64,000 nt of DNA from Patagioenas fasciata (taxonomy: Eukaryota > Chordata > Aves > Columbiformes > Columbidae). The stretch covers positions 2,353,445 through 2,417,444 of the forward strand of contig NC_092541.1 in the NCBI RefSeq assembly GCF_037038585.1. Reading direction: 5' to 3'. The notes beneath the pieces are model-generated. The model was not told where the DNA came from and searched no databases. It saw only the letters and a program-made list of their open reading frames with translations. This document shows, piece by piece, positions 52,901-64,000 of this stretch. A program made the position numbers and the translations under genes. Position 1 is the stretch's first letter; each line of letters begins with the position of its first letter.

Positions 52901-55900
52901 TGGAGCAGAAGGCTCCTCCTCTGCCTCCTGCCTTAACCCCTTCGTGCCCCATGTCCCCATCCCTGCCCGGACAGGGGCTCGGGCTGGGGACAGCTGTCAC
53001 CTCGCAGCAGAGTTAATGGTGTGACCAGTCTCCCAGCCCTGTGTGGATGTGGCGAGCCCAGGATGAGAGGTTTTGCTTTTAAAAGAGGGGTTAAACCTGC
53101 CCCATTTATGCCAGTCCCTCATTTGGGGTCAGACTGCGGTTGGTCGGGTTTAGCCTATGAATTTCCCTCTTCATCACTCTGGAAATTAAGCTCTGCCGAG
53201 CTGAGGTTTTCCTCAAACCCTCAATAAAAGGGTTTGAAAAGGCCCCCAGCTCCAATGCCGGAGAACCTGACCCGGAGGAGAATCTAGGATGAAAGCCAAA
53301 GCGGAAAGGCGAGACCTAGATGTGGATTTTTATAGCTCTTGGGACTGAATTAAAGGGGCTGGACTGTGCAGACAGGTCCAGACACCAGCAAACGTGAGGA
53401 AGAAGCCGGCGGGGCTGGGAGGAGCCGCGCACACCTGGAGCCCCGAGGGCGAACACACCTGAGCCCAGCAGCGGGGACTCCATGCTCAGGCTGGGCAGGT
53501 TCCCCGGGTGGCTGAAGGACCGTGAGGAGCCGCCGACGCTGGAGCTGACAAGAGAGCCCCCGGAGAAGGGTGACGAGGACGTAGATGTGGACCCAGCCAG
53601 CTGGGCACCCAAAATCTCTTTGCTTTTCCCCCCTTTCGGCCTGCCGGGCCCGTGCTTGTTCTTCTTGCTGCCTTTGTGCTTCTTTTCCTTCAGCACCTCT
53701 CCCTCCTCCACGCTGAGGGACGGCATCCGCTTGTGGCTGCTGCTCCCGCTGGTCCCGCCGGTCCCCACCGAAGGGCCACCCGTGGGGTTCGAGGCTTTAT
53801 AGTCCACGGGGGAAGCATCGCGGGCTCTCTGCTGGCTCACGGCCGACGTGGAGAAGCGCATGATGGAGCCGAAGCCCGAGAAGATCACCTTCTGCTCAAA
53901 GACGTCCCCCTTCTGGCCTTCATACAGAGGGGAGCAGTGGGAGGAAGAGGAGGAGGAGACGGGTTTGCGGTACTTCTCGTCGTCCTGCTCGAGCTTGGGG
54001 AACGTCACAAAGTCCTGGGAGCACTGCAAGCTGCTGCAAGAGGTACCTGGGGGATGAGGAGGGGAAGCAGATAGAAGAAGGCTTGTGGTGGCAGTAACTC
54101 AGCCCATGAGGCAACACGAGCACGGTCACACCTTTGCCACCTTCCAGCCCTTCTGATGCTCTTTAGGAAGCATGAGAGGTGCAAACCAGCAGCGTCACCC
54201 CCACAAAACGTGCACGTGTCTGCTCCCCCAGGCCCCGCATCATTACCCCAATTAGGATCCCAGCAGCCAAGACGTGCTGGCCGTTAATGACCACAGCTTG
54301 AAAAGGAACTGAGCGCCATCAGAGCCCTGCAAGGCTTTGGCTCAAAGCTTGGGGAGCCTGGCTATCAAGTTTGGGCTCAAGTCTTGCCCCTAAAGCTCCT
54401 CAAAACGCTGCTGCAGACGGTGCCACTGATGGAGGAGAGGGCAGGTGCTGCTGCATCGCCTGCACACAGATCCCCGTCCCTCCTCCTCCGCTCGCACATC
54501 TGGATGTGTTTCTCCTCGCAGCGCAGCAGGCCCGTGTGTCACACTCGCCTGACTCGCTTCTCCCCTCCGTGCATGGAATTAGTAGCAATAAGACTTTCTT
54601 TTCCCTTCAAGGGGTTAAAGAAACAGCTGTCAGCAAAGTCTCACAGCGCCAGCTGCTGAACGGGTACTCGACAGATATAGGGATACCAGAATAAAGCAAA
54701 ATATCATCCCCACCCTCCTTTCTTGCGTCTCCTCCCGCCCTCACCTGCAGGCTGGAAGGTGCCGCTGGATGAAGCCGAGCTGAAGCCAACCGAGCTCTTC
54801 CCGCTCCCCGTCTTCTTCCCCTTGTGGCTGCTCCCATGGCTCGAGGATTTCTTGCCCTTCACGTCCGACCTGGCGACCTCCGAGGTCTCTTTGCTCCCCT
54901 CATGGTGGCTGGTGGAGCCCTGGAGCAGCAAACACAGAGGTGACTCACTCAGGCCAGATGTGGCCACAGCGGGGGCTCTTTTTACCAATTTCCCCTTAAG
55001 AGAAGTAATTAATTGCCCCCTCTGCCCACAAAGTGATGGCCAGGTCATGTTGCTCAGGGGAGAAAAGCAGCGTTTCCCTCTATTGCTGCTCGGTAGCAAC
55101 AGGCTTTACACTCCTAGGGATTACGCTCATCCCATCTAAGTGCAGGAAATTAAACGGGGCGCTGACAATCAGGGCACGGACATCAAAGGTTCGCCGGCAC
55201 CATCAGCAGAGGGTTATTCAGCCCAAATCAACTCGGAATTTGGCTGCGATTCAAACGTCTCTTTCAGCTGCACCTCTCAGGTGTGCTGTTCTCAGCAAGG
55301 TCGTTCCACCTGGGGGGAGCTCGCTGGTCCCTGTGCTGGGGTGGCAGTTTCCCTGGGTCCCCCCTGCCAGCCCGGGGCTGTGCGAACCCTCCGCAGCCAA
55401 CGCTTCACAGAGACACGGCCAGAGCAGCATCTGAGCAGGCGGGAACAGATGCGATCCAAACCCCACATAAGCCTGGAGGAGACAGGGAGGGAAGGAGGAT
55501 GAAGAGGTTTGGGCAGATGCTGGGAAATCCAGGAGTTGGGGGCGAGAGGGAGAAGTGTGGGAGTTCAGCAGGGGGAGAGCGGAATGAACCGAAAACCAGA
55601 TCCCCACGCTCGGATGTGAAACCTTCACCTTCAAGTCACTTCAAAGCCAAACCAGCAGCGTTCAAAGATCCCTTCTTGCGAGATATTACCGCAACCAATC
55701 AATATCATAGATACAGTTCCAATGGGATGGCTACAGCCCAAACCAGAACACCTGTGCATTAGCGCAGACACCTTTTATTTCTTACTGAGCAGATAGAAGG
55801 AAGACACAGAGAAGCACGATACCTTTCTTCCATTCCACTATCCCTGACTCCAGATGACCTCTTCTGGGGCAGAGCTAAAGAAAAAAGCGCTTGTAATGCA

Positions 55901-58900
55901 GACTCATGAATGCCCAGATAAAAATCTCTCCCCATTCCTCCCACATGGTTTAATCACTCTGCACAATGCAACAGCTGGCAGCCTAACGCACACCAGATGT
56001 GCCGGGAATATGAAAGACAGGAGGAAGGGAGTGGTGGAAATTAGGGGGGGAGAGGAGGGGGAATCTGTATTTTCTCATCACAGCCTCCTGGATGTAGGAG
56101 ATTAAGCTTTCTTGATTTATGAGCTCAGAGGGAGCATGAAAATCTTTCCGACTTTCCACATCTGCCTGGGGAGGGAAAGGAGAGCGGCGTCTGGGGGCTG
56201 CGGGACGCCCCGAGACCGCGCACGGAGTCGCAGGAATGAGGTGGCTCAGAAACACAACCCCTCCCCAAATTCCCCCCCTCCGCCCCCGTAAATTCGCCTC
56301 TTTGGAGCTCCGCACAAGGTGCACGAGGCCGCAGAAGGGCAGGGGGGAAACCACATGAGAAGACATGTTCTAAATGCAGAGTGTCGGGAAGGGAGCGCGG
56401 GGTGAGGCTTGAGTTAGTGCAGGGTGGAAGGGGGAAACCTGAGCTGCGAAATAAATCTTAATTGCGAAATTAAAGTGTGGGGGGGGAAAGCAAAGGGGAG
56501 CGGGGAAGAGAGGCTGAGCTGCAGGCGGTGCATGGGCGCTCACCTGTAGGGTCGATCTGACCTCCCCGGGAGATTTTGGGGTAGGATTTTCCTTGCTAAA
56601 CACCATCCTAGATATCGTTTGCCAGATAGATCTGTGCGGCACAACCACAACCCCTCCTCACCACAAAGGGCCCTTCTCAAGCAGCCGGAATTTGGGGCGA
56701 GAGCCCAAGTTTTGCAGCCGAGGAGCAAAGTGAGGGAAACCGAACCCCAGATAAATCCCTTCCCCTCTCTGTGCCTCCGTTTCTTCCCCACTTTGCTCCG
56801 TGGAGCTTGCAGGCTCTGCAGAGCCTTCCAGGAGAGACCTGGGGGCTGCCAAGCACAACACGGCCTTGATCTGAAGGGGAGGGCTGTGCTACCATCATGC
56901 CAACATTAATAACGCTAACGAGGGCTGCGGCGTCCCTAACGAAGGGGATTCTCCAGCCTGGGCTGCAGAAGCCTGTGCGCCCACCGCTGTGCAGGGCCAG
57001 AGGTCTCGATCTCTGCCTCGTCGGCTGGAAATCCGTGTGCAGAAATACCAGTGGTTTGTGCTTTGCAAACAGGTGTGTGGGGGAGCTCATGCTGCAGAGG
57101 GGATAGAAAAATAACAGGGAAGCGCTGAGGAAGTGAGAGCTCGCTTTCGAAATGAGGCGGCAGCTTCGTGTTGAAGGTCTATTTAAAGCAAGCAAGTTAA
57201 AAAGATATGTCACCAAAAGAGATGCGCTGGGCCAGCTGGAGGTGACAGCGTGATGGGGAAACTCCTGCTCCAAACCATGAGCCCGGAGGAGCGAGATGAA
57301 GCGGCAGGGACAGCCAAGCACAGGCATGCACGCACCTCGACCCCCCGGCGCTCGCTGTCCCCCGGGGCTGTACCTGCGTCCCGGCCTCTCTGTGACACTG
57401 AGCAGCGCCCGAGCTCCTCACTCATTAATTTATTGATGGGAAATCAGAGGAGCGTGTCCCAGCCCGCTGATTGGCGAGACGAGCTCCTAGAGGGAACCAC
57501 TGAGGAAATGCAGAAGGGGTGGGGGAGGCGGGTGCCGCGGCGGAATCGCAGAGCCGCTGTGCCCTGGATTAAACTACTGGCGAGGGGACGCAGGGAGGAC
57601 ACAGAGGACAATGCGCCCAGAGCCGCTCCAGCACAGGGTGAGATGCTGGAGCAGCCGCCCGGGGAGGGTGGAGGTATCCGCTGCCTCTCCAGGCTGGATC
57701 GCCAGCTCAGCCCAGTCTCCATCAGGGCAAGAGCGCTTGGACAAGCTGCAGCATCTGTGCCTGAGCCACCGCAGCCTTTACCACGGATCGGCAGCACCGC
57801 GGCGCCACCCTGGGCTGGGGGCACAGCAGCCACAGATGGGCTGAACACTGTTCCAAGTCCCTGGTGCCACCGGTGAATTCCCCCTCACGTCAGGACAAGT
57901 GATGCTAAAAGGTTCAGGGATTCTCACAGCGAATATCCATGCTGAGACATGCTTTGATTTGCAGTGGTAATCATCATCCTTCCCCCCTCAAGCTCCTACC
58001 CCGTTTTGAATGTGCCCGAGCCAGGCGCAGCGCAGAGCTTCCCAGGATCCGTCAGCTCCCGGCCGCTCCTGGGTCGACGCCGAGAGCTCAAATAACAGCG
58101 GGAAGCCTGCAATTGTGTGTTGTTCGCCCTGCTGCGCTCCCTCTCCAGCACCTGACCGGGACAGGGGGGTGCGGGGAGCCCTTGGCATCCATCACAAACC
58201 CCAGAGCGAGCCAGATGTTGCAGCCCGAAACACGCAGCGTGTGTGAGTGCGCGTCAACAAGTGCTGGCGGTGTCTGCAGCTGGCAGGAGGAGGCAGCTGG
58301 GAAGGCTCACGAGCCCATGGATTCGCTGCAAGTGCAGCGGAGAGCAGCAGGATGGTTCCCCAGGGTGTCCACAGGGCAAGGGAAGTGGGGCAGGATGGCT
58401 CCCTGGGGCGTCCGCAGGGCAAGGGAAGCGGCATCGCCGCTGGGCTGATCACGGCATCGCCAGAACCAGGCGCCGGCTGCACTGGGACGTCCTGAGCACA
58501 GAAGCCACCTCCCGAATTTGCCTGGGGGGTGGTGCGAGCGCAACCTCGGCTCACAAAACCGACCCAACGCTCCCCACCCAGCCTGCTCCAGACACCGTGT
58601 TTCCAACAGGCTGTTCAGAAGCGCTACCAGTCAGCAGCATTTTTGGATAAACCACATGAAATAGCCAGAAAGTACCACAGCCAGGAACTATCACCCAAAG
58701 GGGGTGTTTGCTGCCTCCTTCCCGCTCCCCAAAAAGGCTGGAGGAGCCACAAGGAGCCAGCACGATGAGTGGAAGCTTGCGTCCAGCACAAATCCACTCC
58801 CTACAACCCCTCCGCCGCCAAATCCATCCCAAAATTCCAGCCCCAAGCACCACGGGGGTATTTGCAGCAGCTCAGCTGCTCCGTGTGCCCTCGGGAAGGG

Positions 58901-61448
58901 ACATTCCTGTCCCCCTTGGGCAAGGTCTTAGTGAAAATCCATCGCTTAAAGGCTTTTCAGAGCTCAGAAGGTGCTATGAAGAGTTGTTTGCATGCTGTGA
59001 ATTCACACCCTAGTTTCACTTTCCGGTGTAGACAGAGCTGAGGCCACACCGCTCTGTTTTGGGTATATTTATCCCCCAAAGCAGGGTGAGGCAGCGAGAG
59101 CTCGTCACTGCAGATGGGACACGGGGACCTGCTGGAGCCCAAGTGTCACATATTAATGGCATTTAGATTCCTAGAAGACGCAGGGAAGCGCTCGCCGAGA
59201 TGTCTTCAAAAATCTGGCAGAAGCCAGAGGTCTAGCGCAATCGATTTCAAGAGGAAGACTGAAACCACATCAAAGGATCTTCCTCAGAACTAAGCGCTTC
59301 AAGAGGGGAGCAGCGGGTGGACGACAGATTAGGTGAAAATTGGAACTGGAAAGTAAATCTGGATGGCAAAATGAAAGGAAAACGCGAACCCAGAGGGAAC
59401 AAGAAAAGGGGATGTAGCACTGCTCCTCCAAAGCAATGAAACACGGTTCCACTGCTGGGAATGATCCAGAAAGGCCAAAGAGGGTTTTGATGTCCAAGGG
59501 AAACCTGTTTGGATGTGCTACATTAACGAGCCTCAAGGTTCTTCATTATTCTAACCCATGCAATGTTACGCTGGTGCAACTATCCAGAAAGCCTCGTCCA
59601 ACCACCCCGAGGGGTTTGCGCAGCCCTTACATTGGATCTGGGGTTAATACCTTTGGTAACAGAGTCTGAACAATACTTTGGGATCTATGCACAAAAAAAA
59701 AGCAAGGGAAACACACCCTGTGTTATGAGGATTAATAATAACTCCCGAGGGAAACACTAAAACCCCGTCACTCAAGTACAGCTACAGTAATTAGGATCTC
59801 CTGAATTTCGGCTTACAAAGAGTTGAAAGCTGCCTGTGAAACTGAATTGCACCCTTCCCTCTGTTATTTCTAAAGGTCTGGCAGGGCTCTGGAGGAGACA
59901 GTGGGTAATTGTCTGACAGCCGTGCTGCCCGGCCCAGCCTCACGGCTTGGATTTCAGCTCAGCCTGAAAATAATCTCCTTAGGCCATCGGTTCCTGACAG
60001 CTCCGTTAACCGGGCGAACCTGCTGCTCCCCAAAGCTGGAGCCGAGCCGCCCCAACACGCGCACAGGTGAGTGGGGAGCGATGGCAGTCGGGGCTGCTCC
60101 TCTGCCCGTTCCCGATGTCACCTGCTGTGGTCCCGGCCTCGGAACCACGAGAGCGGCTTTGCCGCTGCAGCTCTGACCTACATCTCCTGCTTGCAGCCCT
60201 GGCCTCACGCACGACACACAAAATCCTCTTCGGCCCTAACCCGACGCGACCCCGTGCTGGCGGGCAGGAGCTTTCGCTGCCCCTGCAGCGCTTCTCGCAC
60301 ACAGCCCGGGAATTTCCACCTTCCCAAGGCGGTGGTGCCGCGGAAAGGACACCCGAGCTTTTCCAAGTGGCGTTTTTGCGCAGAAAATGACATTCCCGGG
60401 ACAAGCGGTTCTGTTTGCTCCAGCAGGAGCTTGGCCCTGGTCCTGCTCTCCCTGTTCCTGACCCTGAAGAGCGGCGAATTTGGCTTCACCTTGTTGCACA
60501 CCAGCTCCTGCCAAGTTCCACCGTGCCCATCCTGCATTGCTGGAGCTTGGAGGTGGCACAGGCTACAGAAAGCTCAGGGCTGTCCCGATTTACAGCCAGG
60601 TGCAAGAATCAATGTCAGCAGCACCATTTCCGCAGCAATACACTGGCTGTGCCCCACCAGCCTTAGGCACTGAGATGAGAAACTCAGACGAGGGACATGC
60701 AGGACATCCTATGACATTTTCCCAGCAGGGAACTGGAGTTTCTCTGCCCCTCAGAAGCCAAACGGGCCACCACACTGTGCCTGAATTTCCCTGAAGTGGA
60801 GGAATTAAATAGAAATCAATCTCCTATTGTCTCACACAGAAAAGCAACCTCTATTACGCACTTGGAAGACCTTATGTGCTTCTAAGATTGTCTGGTTTGG
60901 TTATTTTTTTCCCCTCAGCTATGTCAGTTTGTCTAATAAAGGATAACACCTCCCACATGCCTTGCCTTGCTAATCCACCTGCCTGAGCTGTTTGCGATGT
61001 GGCAGCAGCAAAGGCCAAAGCGGGGATATTTATCTGTTCCACACGAGCTCTGGATCTGAACGTCTGCTGCAGCACAGCCTGGCACTTCCAGCTCAAGCGC
61101 TTGGGAGCTGAGCTCCACGATCGTGTCGTCGGTGACAGAAATCAAGGCAGCTGCCGTGCTCAATTCCCCAGGTGGGCATTGAGGTGGGGCAGAGAGAGTG
61201 AGAATGTGACGGATCGGGAACCAAAATCAACGCATAGAAGCCCTTTCTCTGCTCTCCCGCACCCTCCTCCCCACCTCCCAGCAGAGCCCGAGTGGATGCT
61301 TCACCTCTTCCCACCCACGTTCCCCAAATTCCTGGGGGTTCGGTACCTTCTCTGCAGCAGCGACGGGCACCGAGGATGGGGTAAGGCTGGTGGGAGACTC
61401 CGGCCGCTTTTTGTGCTTCTGTTTAGGTCTTTCCTTGTCCTTCCGACT
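40877..61448 (-). CDS. MLLT6: MLLT6 / AF17, PHD finger-containing (partial, C-terminal 838 aa)
   Basis: This nuclear cofactor of the DOT1L complex is an AF10 paralogue and a known MLL fusion partner. The 13 exons in transcript order are 61347-61448, 54745-54919, 53459-54046, 51919-52100, 51225-51342, 47211-47277, 46080-46222, 45626-45814, 45394-45482, 44696-45042, 44451-44559, 41501-41863 and 40877-40921. Phases are consistent at all junctions (2517 bp with TAA). Domains seen, numbered from the first visible residue: a basic RPKQKHKKRPESP segment, Ser-rich SSSHGSSHKGKK, an AT-hook-like KHGPGRPKG, long Ser/Pro-rich regions, the octapeptide motif EQLLEKQGNGEAG, then a leucine zipper (about 460-495). 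A Gln-rich coiled region (EQQLQQLQQLL, MMQQIQQKRELQRLQM) and the end TQDKG follow. N-terminal PHD fingers (about 250 aa) lie off the right edge. A human-like poly-Ala tract near the C terminus is absent. Confidence 0.93.
41864..44450 (-). other. MLLT6: MLLT6 intron with mariner insertion
   Basis: The intron lies between the exon at 44451-44559 and that at 41501-41863. It carries a Tc1/mariner relic at 42543-43768. The remaining sequence has no recognised feature. Confidence 0.75.
42543..43768 (-). mobile_element. Tc1/mariner DNA transposon relic (Hsmar1-like, Galluhop type)
   Basis: The left terminal inverted repeat TTAGCTTGGTGCAAAAGTAA begins at 42543-42544 next to a TA. A diverged complementary copy (CTTTTGCACCAGCCA) ends near 43768, giving about 1.23 kb. 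The minus strand encodes a decayed transposase in several frames. The N-terminal helix-turn-helix part is at about 43591-43304, with ADPLTTT-type and WVPHELT-like segments (here DTDPLTTTREAAKELDVDHL and RVPHELTENQ) at 43370-43200. A mid part lies at about 43210-42968, a DNAR catalytic-region remnant at about 42910-42890, and the C-terminal GKRFH..DA..AFREFVE at 42860-42636. Frameshifts and stops break it, and no intact transposase exists. Confidence 0.9.
45626..46222 (-). CDS. MLLT6: MLLT6 OM-LZ module exons (DOT1L-binding)
   Basis: Two exons (46080-46222 and 45626-45814) encode the octapeptide-motif/leucine-zipper module that binds DOT1L in AF10/AF17. The first holds TPNIEQLLEKQGNGEAGVN. The second starts IVEMLKALHSLQKENQRLQ with leucines at exact heptads (five leucines spaced seven residues apart through LNVQL). 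The Ile codon is split across the intron (A|TT). Confidence 0.93.
46421..47055. repeat. (CCCAT)n-based satellite with ~120-134-bp higher-order period
   Basis: About 635 bp of cccat and ccatt pentamers are arranged in higher-order units. The landmark TTTCCATGC recurs at about 46570, 46694, 46828 and 46947. The minus (MLLT6 sense) strand is a dense series of GGG runs (ATGGG, GGGGT). It lies in the intron between exons 47211-47277 and 46080-46222. Open frames through it are artefacts. Confidence 0.93.
47599..48158. repeat. 23-bp pyrimidine minisatellite (CCCTTGCTCTTTCCCAGCTC plus CTT)n
   Basis: About 24 imperfect units lie in the MLLT6 intron between exons 51225-51342 and 47211-47277. The plus strand is pyrimidine-rich, so the MLLT6 RNA strand is purine-rich (GGGAAAGAGCAAGGGAAGGA). 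Long open frames in both orientations are repeat artefacts. Confidence 0.93.
48160..51224 (-). other. MLLT6: MLLT6 intron (exon 5 to 6 of those visible)
   Basis: Apart from the adjacent 23-bp minisatellite, I recognise no exon, RNA gene or mobile element here on either strand. Confidence 0.55.
51225..51342 (-). CDS. MLLT6: MLLT6 exon encoding VFSLAGSTFSLPSSHIFG segment
   Basis: This short exon has no long open frame. It is bounded by acceptor CCTGTAG and donor G|GTACGT. It encodes VFSLAGSTFSLPSSHIFG followed by NPLASGLSINPLLNQSESSRA and the first base of a Glu codon. Its length (118 bp, 3n+1) is what is needed to join the phase-0 end of exon 51919-52100 to the phase-1 start of exon 47211-47277. 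The first half matches human MLLT6 closely, and the second half diverges. Confidence 0.9.
53459..54046 (-). CDS. MLLT6: MLLT6 largest visible exon (Ser-rich, AT-hook-like)
   Basis: This 588-bp exon begins inside a Gly codon (G|GT) and ends after TCA G. It encodes CSQDFVTFPKLEQDDEKYRK, FEQKVIFSGFGSIMRFST, the basic HKGSKKNKHGPGRPKGGKSK with a GRP core resembling an AT-hook, and SPFSGGSLVSSSVGG to SPLLGSG. Reading past the donor at 53458 gives non-conserved sequence, which supports the boundary. Confidence 0.92.
54920..61346 (-). other. MLLT6: Large MLLT6 intron
   Basis: 6.4 kb lies between exons 61347-61448 and 54745-54919. I recognise no exon, tRNA, transposon or long tandem array. Multiple short open frames look random. 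Conserved regulatory elements could be present but cannot be told from a single sequence. Confidence 0.55.
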
Positions 61449-64000
61449 CTGCAAAAGAAACCAGAGAGCACTGGAAGGCAAACTTTTTCTCTGCTGAGAA
61501 AAGCGGTTGTAAGGGAAAAGAAAGGAGGGTGTGTAGGGCTGGATTTACAACCATACATTTCATATCCCTCTTTCCTTCTCCACCCAGCCACACGAGCCCA
61601 GTATCCTTCCCCCACTTTCCAGCTTCTGGCTGGGAGCGTCCCACTATCTCTGCCCCAGCTGCAGCCAACATCTGGAGCGCATCACGTCAACAGAAGCCCC
61701 CAAATCAGTCGAGGGTAAGACGATAGGGAAGGACTTAACAAGCTCTGGCTGATTTCGAGAAACCCGACCTTTCCTCTTGCTGTTTTCCCAGAGGGACTCT
61801 GTGCTCTCTACCTTCTTGGAGGGTTTCTCAGAGCCACCTTGTATGATGGTACAAAGCCCTCGTGGGGGGGTTTTATTCTAGGAGCTGGAGTCCTCGGTCT
61901 GGACTGAACTGAATGAAATTCGTTTGATTCCCCCAAAAGATGCTGATTGTTTCCTCACACAGGCAAAGCCCTGAGGCTCCAGCTGCCGAGGTTGGGATGC
62001 TGTCAGCGGAAGATGCAACCGCAGCAAATACATGAGCTCTACTGTGTTTTTGGGGAGGAGAGAGTGGAACAATTAGCTCAGGAAACAATACGCTAAATGG
62101 GAAAAAAAGAGGGCATGAGGAGGGAGAGGGCAGGAGGAGAAGGCTGGAGAAGATGAGCGTGAAGCCAAGCAAAAACGCTGCAGAAATCAGCGCCTTCCAG
62201 CGCGGGTTTGGCTGGTTTCGTGGTGCTTGGGAAGGAGGCCCGTGCTGCAGGAGCCAGCGCCAACCTGCCAAGACAGCACGGCGGCTTTGGCTGGGCTGAG
62301 ATGGTGAAAACAGGAGGCGAATCCAGCCGAGAGCTTCACCGCGCTCGCTGAGCGCCCGGCCGGCACTGCCAGCCCCCATCGCTTTATCACCGCGCTCCCG
62401 GCGTTCGGCAGCTCTGCTAAAGCCACCATCCCCACAGCTACAGCAGTTTACAAGAATGTCTGTTTTCTCTTTTTTTCCTCTTTAATACACATTTCCAGCT
62501 TTGGCAGCGAAGCCTGAAAATGTGATTTCTACCAAGTGCCGAAAGACAAATTAAAATAACATCTTTAGGAAACCTAATAATGTTTTAAATACTTCAGGGC
62601 TTCTCGTGCTGTAAACTCTAAGTCTCAAGGGCCTTCTAGGATGAGAAGATAAGGAAACCATGGTCCTGTTAGTTAAGCAGCTCGTCACACACCACGTGCA
62701 CACCCGTGTTCATCATTCCAGTAGTAGTAACAATTTGCACCTGCCTAATAGCACACAGCAGAGGGTTTCAACAAGCCGAAGAGAGGTTTTTAATATCTAC
62801 GTCTCGTTTTGCAAACGGGGAAACCGGGGCACAAGGGATGGGAGAACTGGCTATGATTTCACAGCGAGTCGTCCAAAGATTCAGGAAGGAAAATCAGCCA
62901 CGTGCAGATGCTGCCGGTGCCATCATGGAAGCCAGAAATGGGAAACAGGAGCCAGACACCTCATCACAATCCATTTTGCCAAAGAACCGCAGAAACCCCG
63001 GTCCTTAAGCTTTGGGAATAGCTCAAAGCTCACTCTCTCATTTTCAGACCCAAATTCCAAATGCATTTCGATCACGAAGCTGCAACAGGAGGGAATAAGG
63101 TACAAAGCTGTGAATGCCAGCGAGACGGCGCTGTAATGATTTAATTTTATAGCTCGTGGTGGAGAAATGGCAGAGCCAAGCCGTTCTGGCTAATGACAAC
63201 CAACCTACACACCTACATACACACAAACGTGCACACGTGGGGGGAAAAGCAGAAACGCCCTGACTGGCACCGCGGGGAACCATGAAAACCTCCCATAGTT
63301 TCATTATGATGGCAGCCACCAAACTTGCGTCCTCCAGCTTCAAAATCCCGGCTGTCTCCGGTCTGAAATCCTCCCTTTGGTGTAGGTAGCACCGACTGTA
63401 CACCAGCACCGACTGTACACCAGCACCGACTGTACACCAGCACTGACTGTACACCAGCAAGCCGAGCGGTGCGCCGGGTCTATGTAGGAGTGTGGACATA
63501 TGTAGATATTCAGCAAGAACCCAGCCTGCACAATAGGGACCAGATTTCTGGAATGCCTTGGCTCCCATTTAGATGCTTGAATAAATGGTCAGGTTTTCCA
63601 AAACGCTAAACCCTGGGTATCGAGCTCTTTTGAAGATCTGGCCCTGACTACATGTGCTGAGCAACTGCGCCCAAACCATGGAGAAAATCTGCCCCGCAGA
63701 GTTTTCGTGCTCTGCTCAAAGGACTCGCGCTGAAACCAGAGCCAGCGCAGCCTGTCCCCTGCTCCTGGTCACCAAGCACTTGTCCTTGTCCCCCCAGCCT
63801 CCTCTGGGTCACTGCTGCCTGGGTTGAGCAGAAACCCCCTGACCTCTTTGGGCTGCACCCTTGGGTTTGCACAGTCGGGTGTTTGCTGCCTTTGCACACC
63901 CGGCTCCCACCCTCCAGTTATACTTTGGGGTACCCAGAAAGGCAACAGGATCTGACACCTTCTTCAGTGTCACTGCAGGAATGCAGTGCCCTGTGTCACA
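61449..64000 (-). other. MLLT6: MLLT6 intron or upstream region at right edge
   Basis: No PHD-finger coding sequence was recognised, so those exons lie beyond 64000. A tentative exon ends at 61812 (see findings). A 17-bp tandem repeat lies at 63389-63456. Otherwise nothing was identified. Confidence 0.5.
63389..63456. repeat. 17-bp tandem repeat, 4 copies
   Basis: GCACCGACTGTACACCA is repeated four times (63389-63405, 63406-63422, 63423-63439, 63440-63456), with a single C-to-T change in the last copy. Confidence 0.95.

Overview
The window is vertebrate nuclear DNA, most probably from a bird. The genes are split by GT-AG introns, CpG-rich promoters alternate with GC-rich minisatellites, and the interspersed repeats include CR1 LINE fragments. 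One CR1 fragment ends in the ATTCTRTG-type 3' motif typical of sauropsids. The gene order matches human 17q12 in inverted orientation: PIP4K2B (+), PSMB3 (-), a tRNA-Asn(GTT) gene (-), PCGF2 (+), CISD3 (-), MLLT6 (-). Intergenic distances are short, which suggests an avian microchromosome, plausibly the chicken chromosome 27 equivalent. Species and chromosome are inference, because no database search was possible.

Layout. 1-4647 is intron sequence upstream of PIP4K2B exon 2. 4648-14008 holds coding exons 2-10 of PIP4K2B, followed by a 3'UTR of about 4.5 kb to about 18.49 kb. PSMB3 (18846-21209, minus) is complete with six coding exons and converges tail-to-tail on PIP4K2B. 21.2-25.0 kb is intergenic: the PSMB3 promoter with three CCAAT boxes, a 30-bp tandem repeat, the tRNA-Asn gene, a GC-rich minisatellite and a polypyrimidine microsatellite just upstream of the PCGF2 CpG-island promoter. 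PCGF2 (coding 28210-34324, plus) is complete with nine coding exons. At least four of its introns or adjacent tracts contain unrelated tandem arrays. CISD3 (36328-37458, minus) is complete with two coding exons and converges on PCGF2 with poly(A) signals only about 0.1 kb apart. The 3' part of MLLT6/AF17 fills 38.4-61.45 kb on the minus strand, with 13 exons encoding 838 codons plus a stop. The PHD-finger exons lie beyond the right edge.

Functions are diverse: a PI5P 4-kinase, a proteasome beta3 subunit, a PRC1 RING subunit, a mitochondrial [2Fe-2S] protein and a DOT1L-binding chromatin cofactor. They are not an operon-like system. The block is a conserved microsynteny group in which two chromatin regulators (PCGF2 and MLLT6) flank CISD3. 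Splice phases are consistent in every gene. The full PSMB3 (205 aa) and the PIP4K2B portion (363 aa) match the lengths expected from the human proteins, so no pseudogenisation is seen. The main non-genic novelty is the density of structurally unusual tandem arrays (octamer, 16-mer, 17-mer, 34-mer, TTTCC, CCCAT and a 23-mer) inside and around PCGF2 and MLLT6, plus a decayed Tc1/mariner transposon in an MLLT6 intron. I found no previously undescribed gene system.
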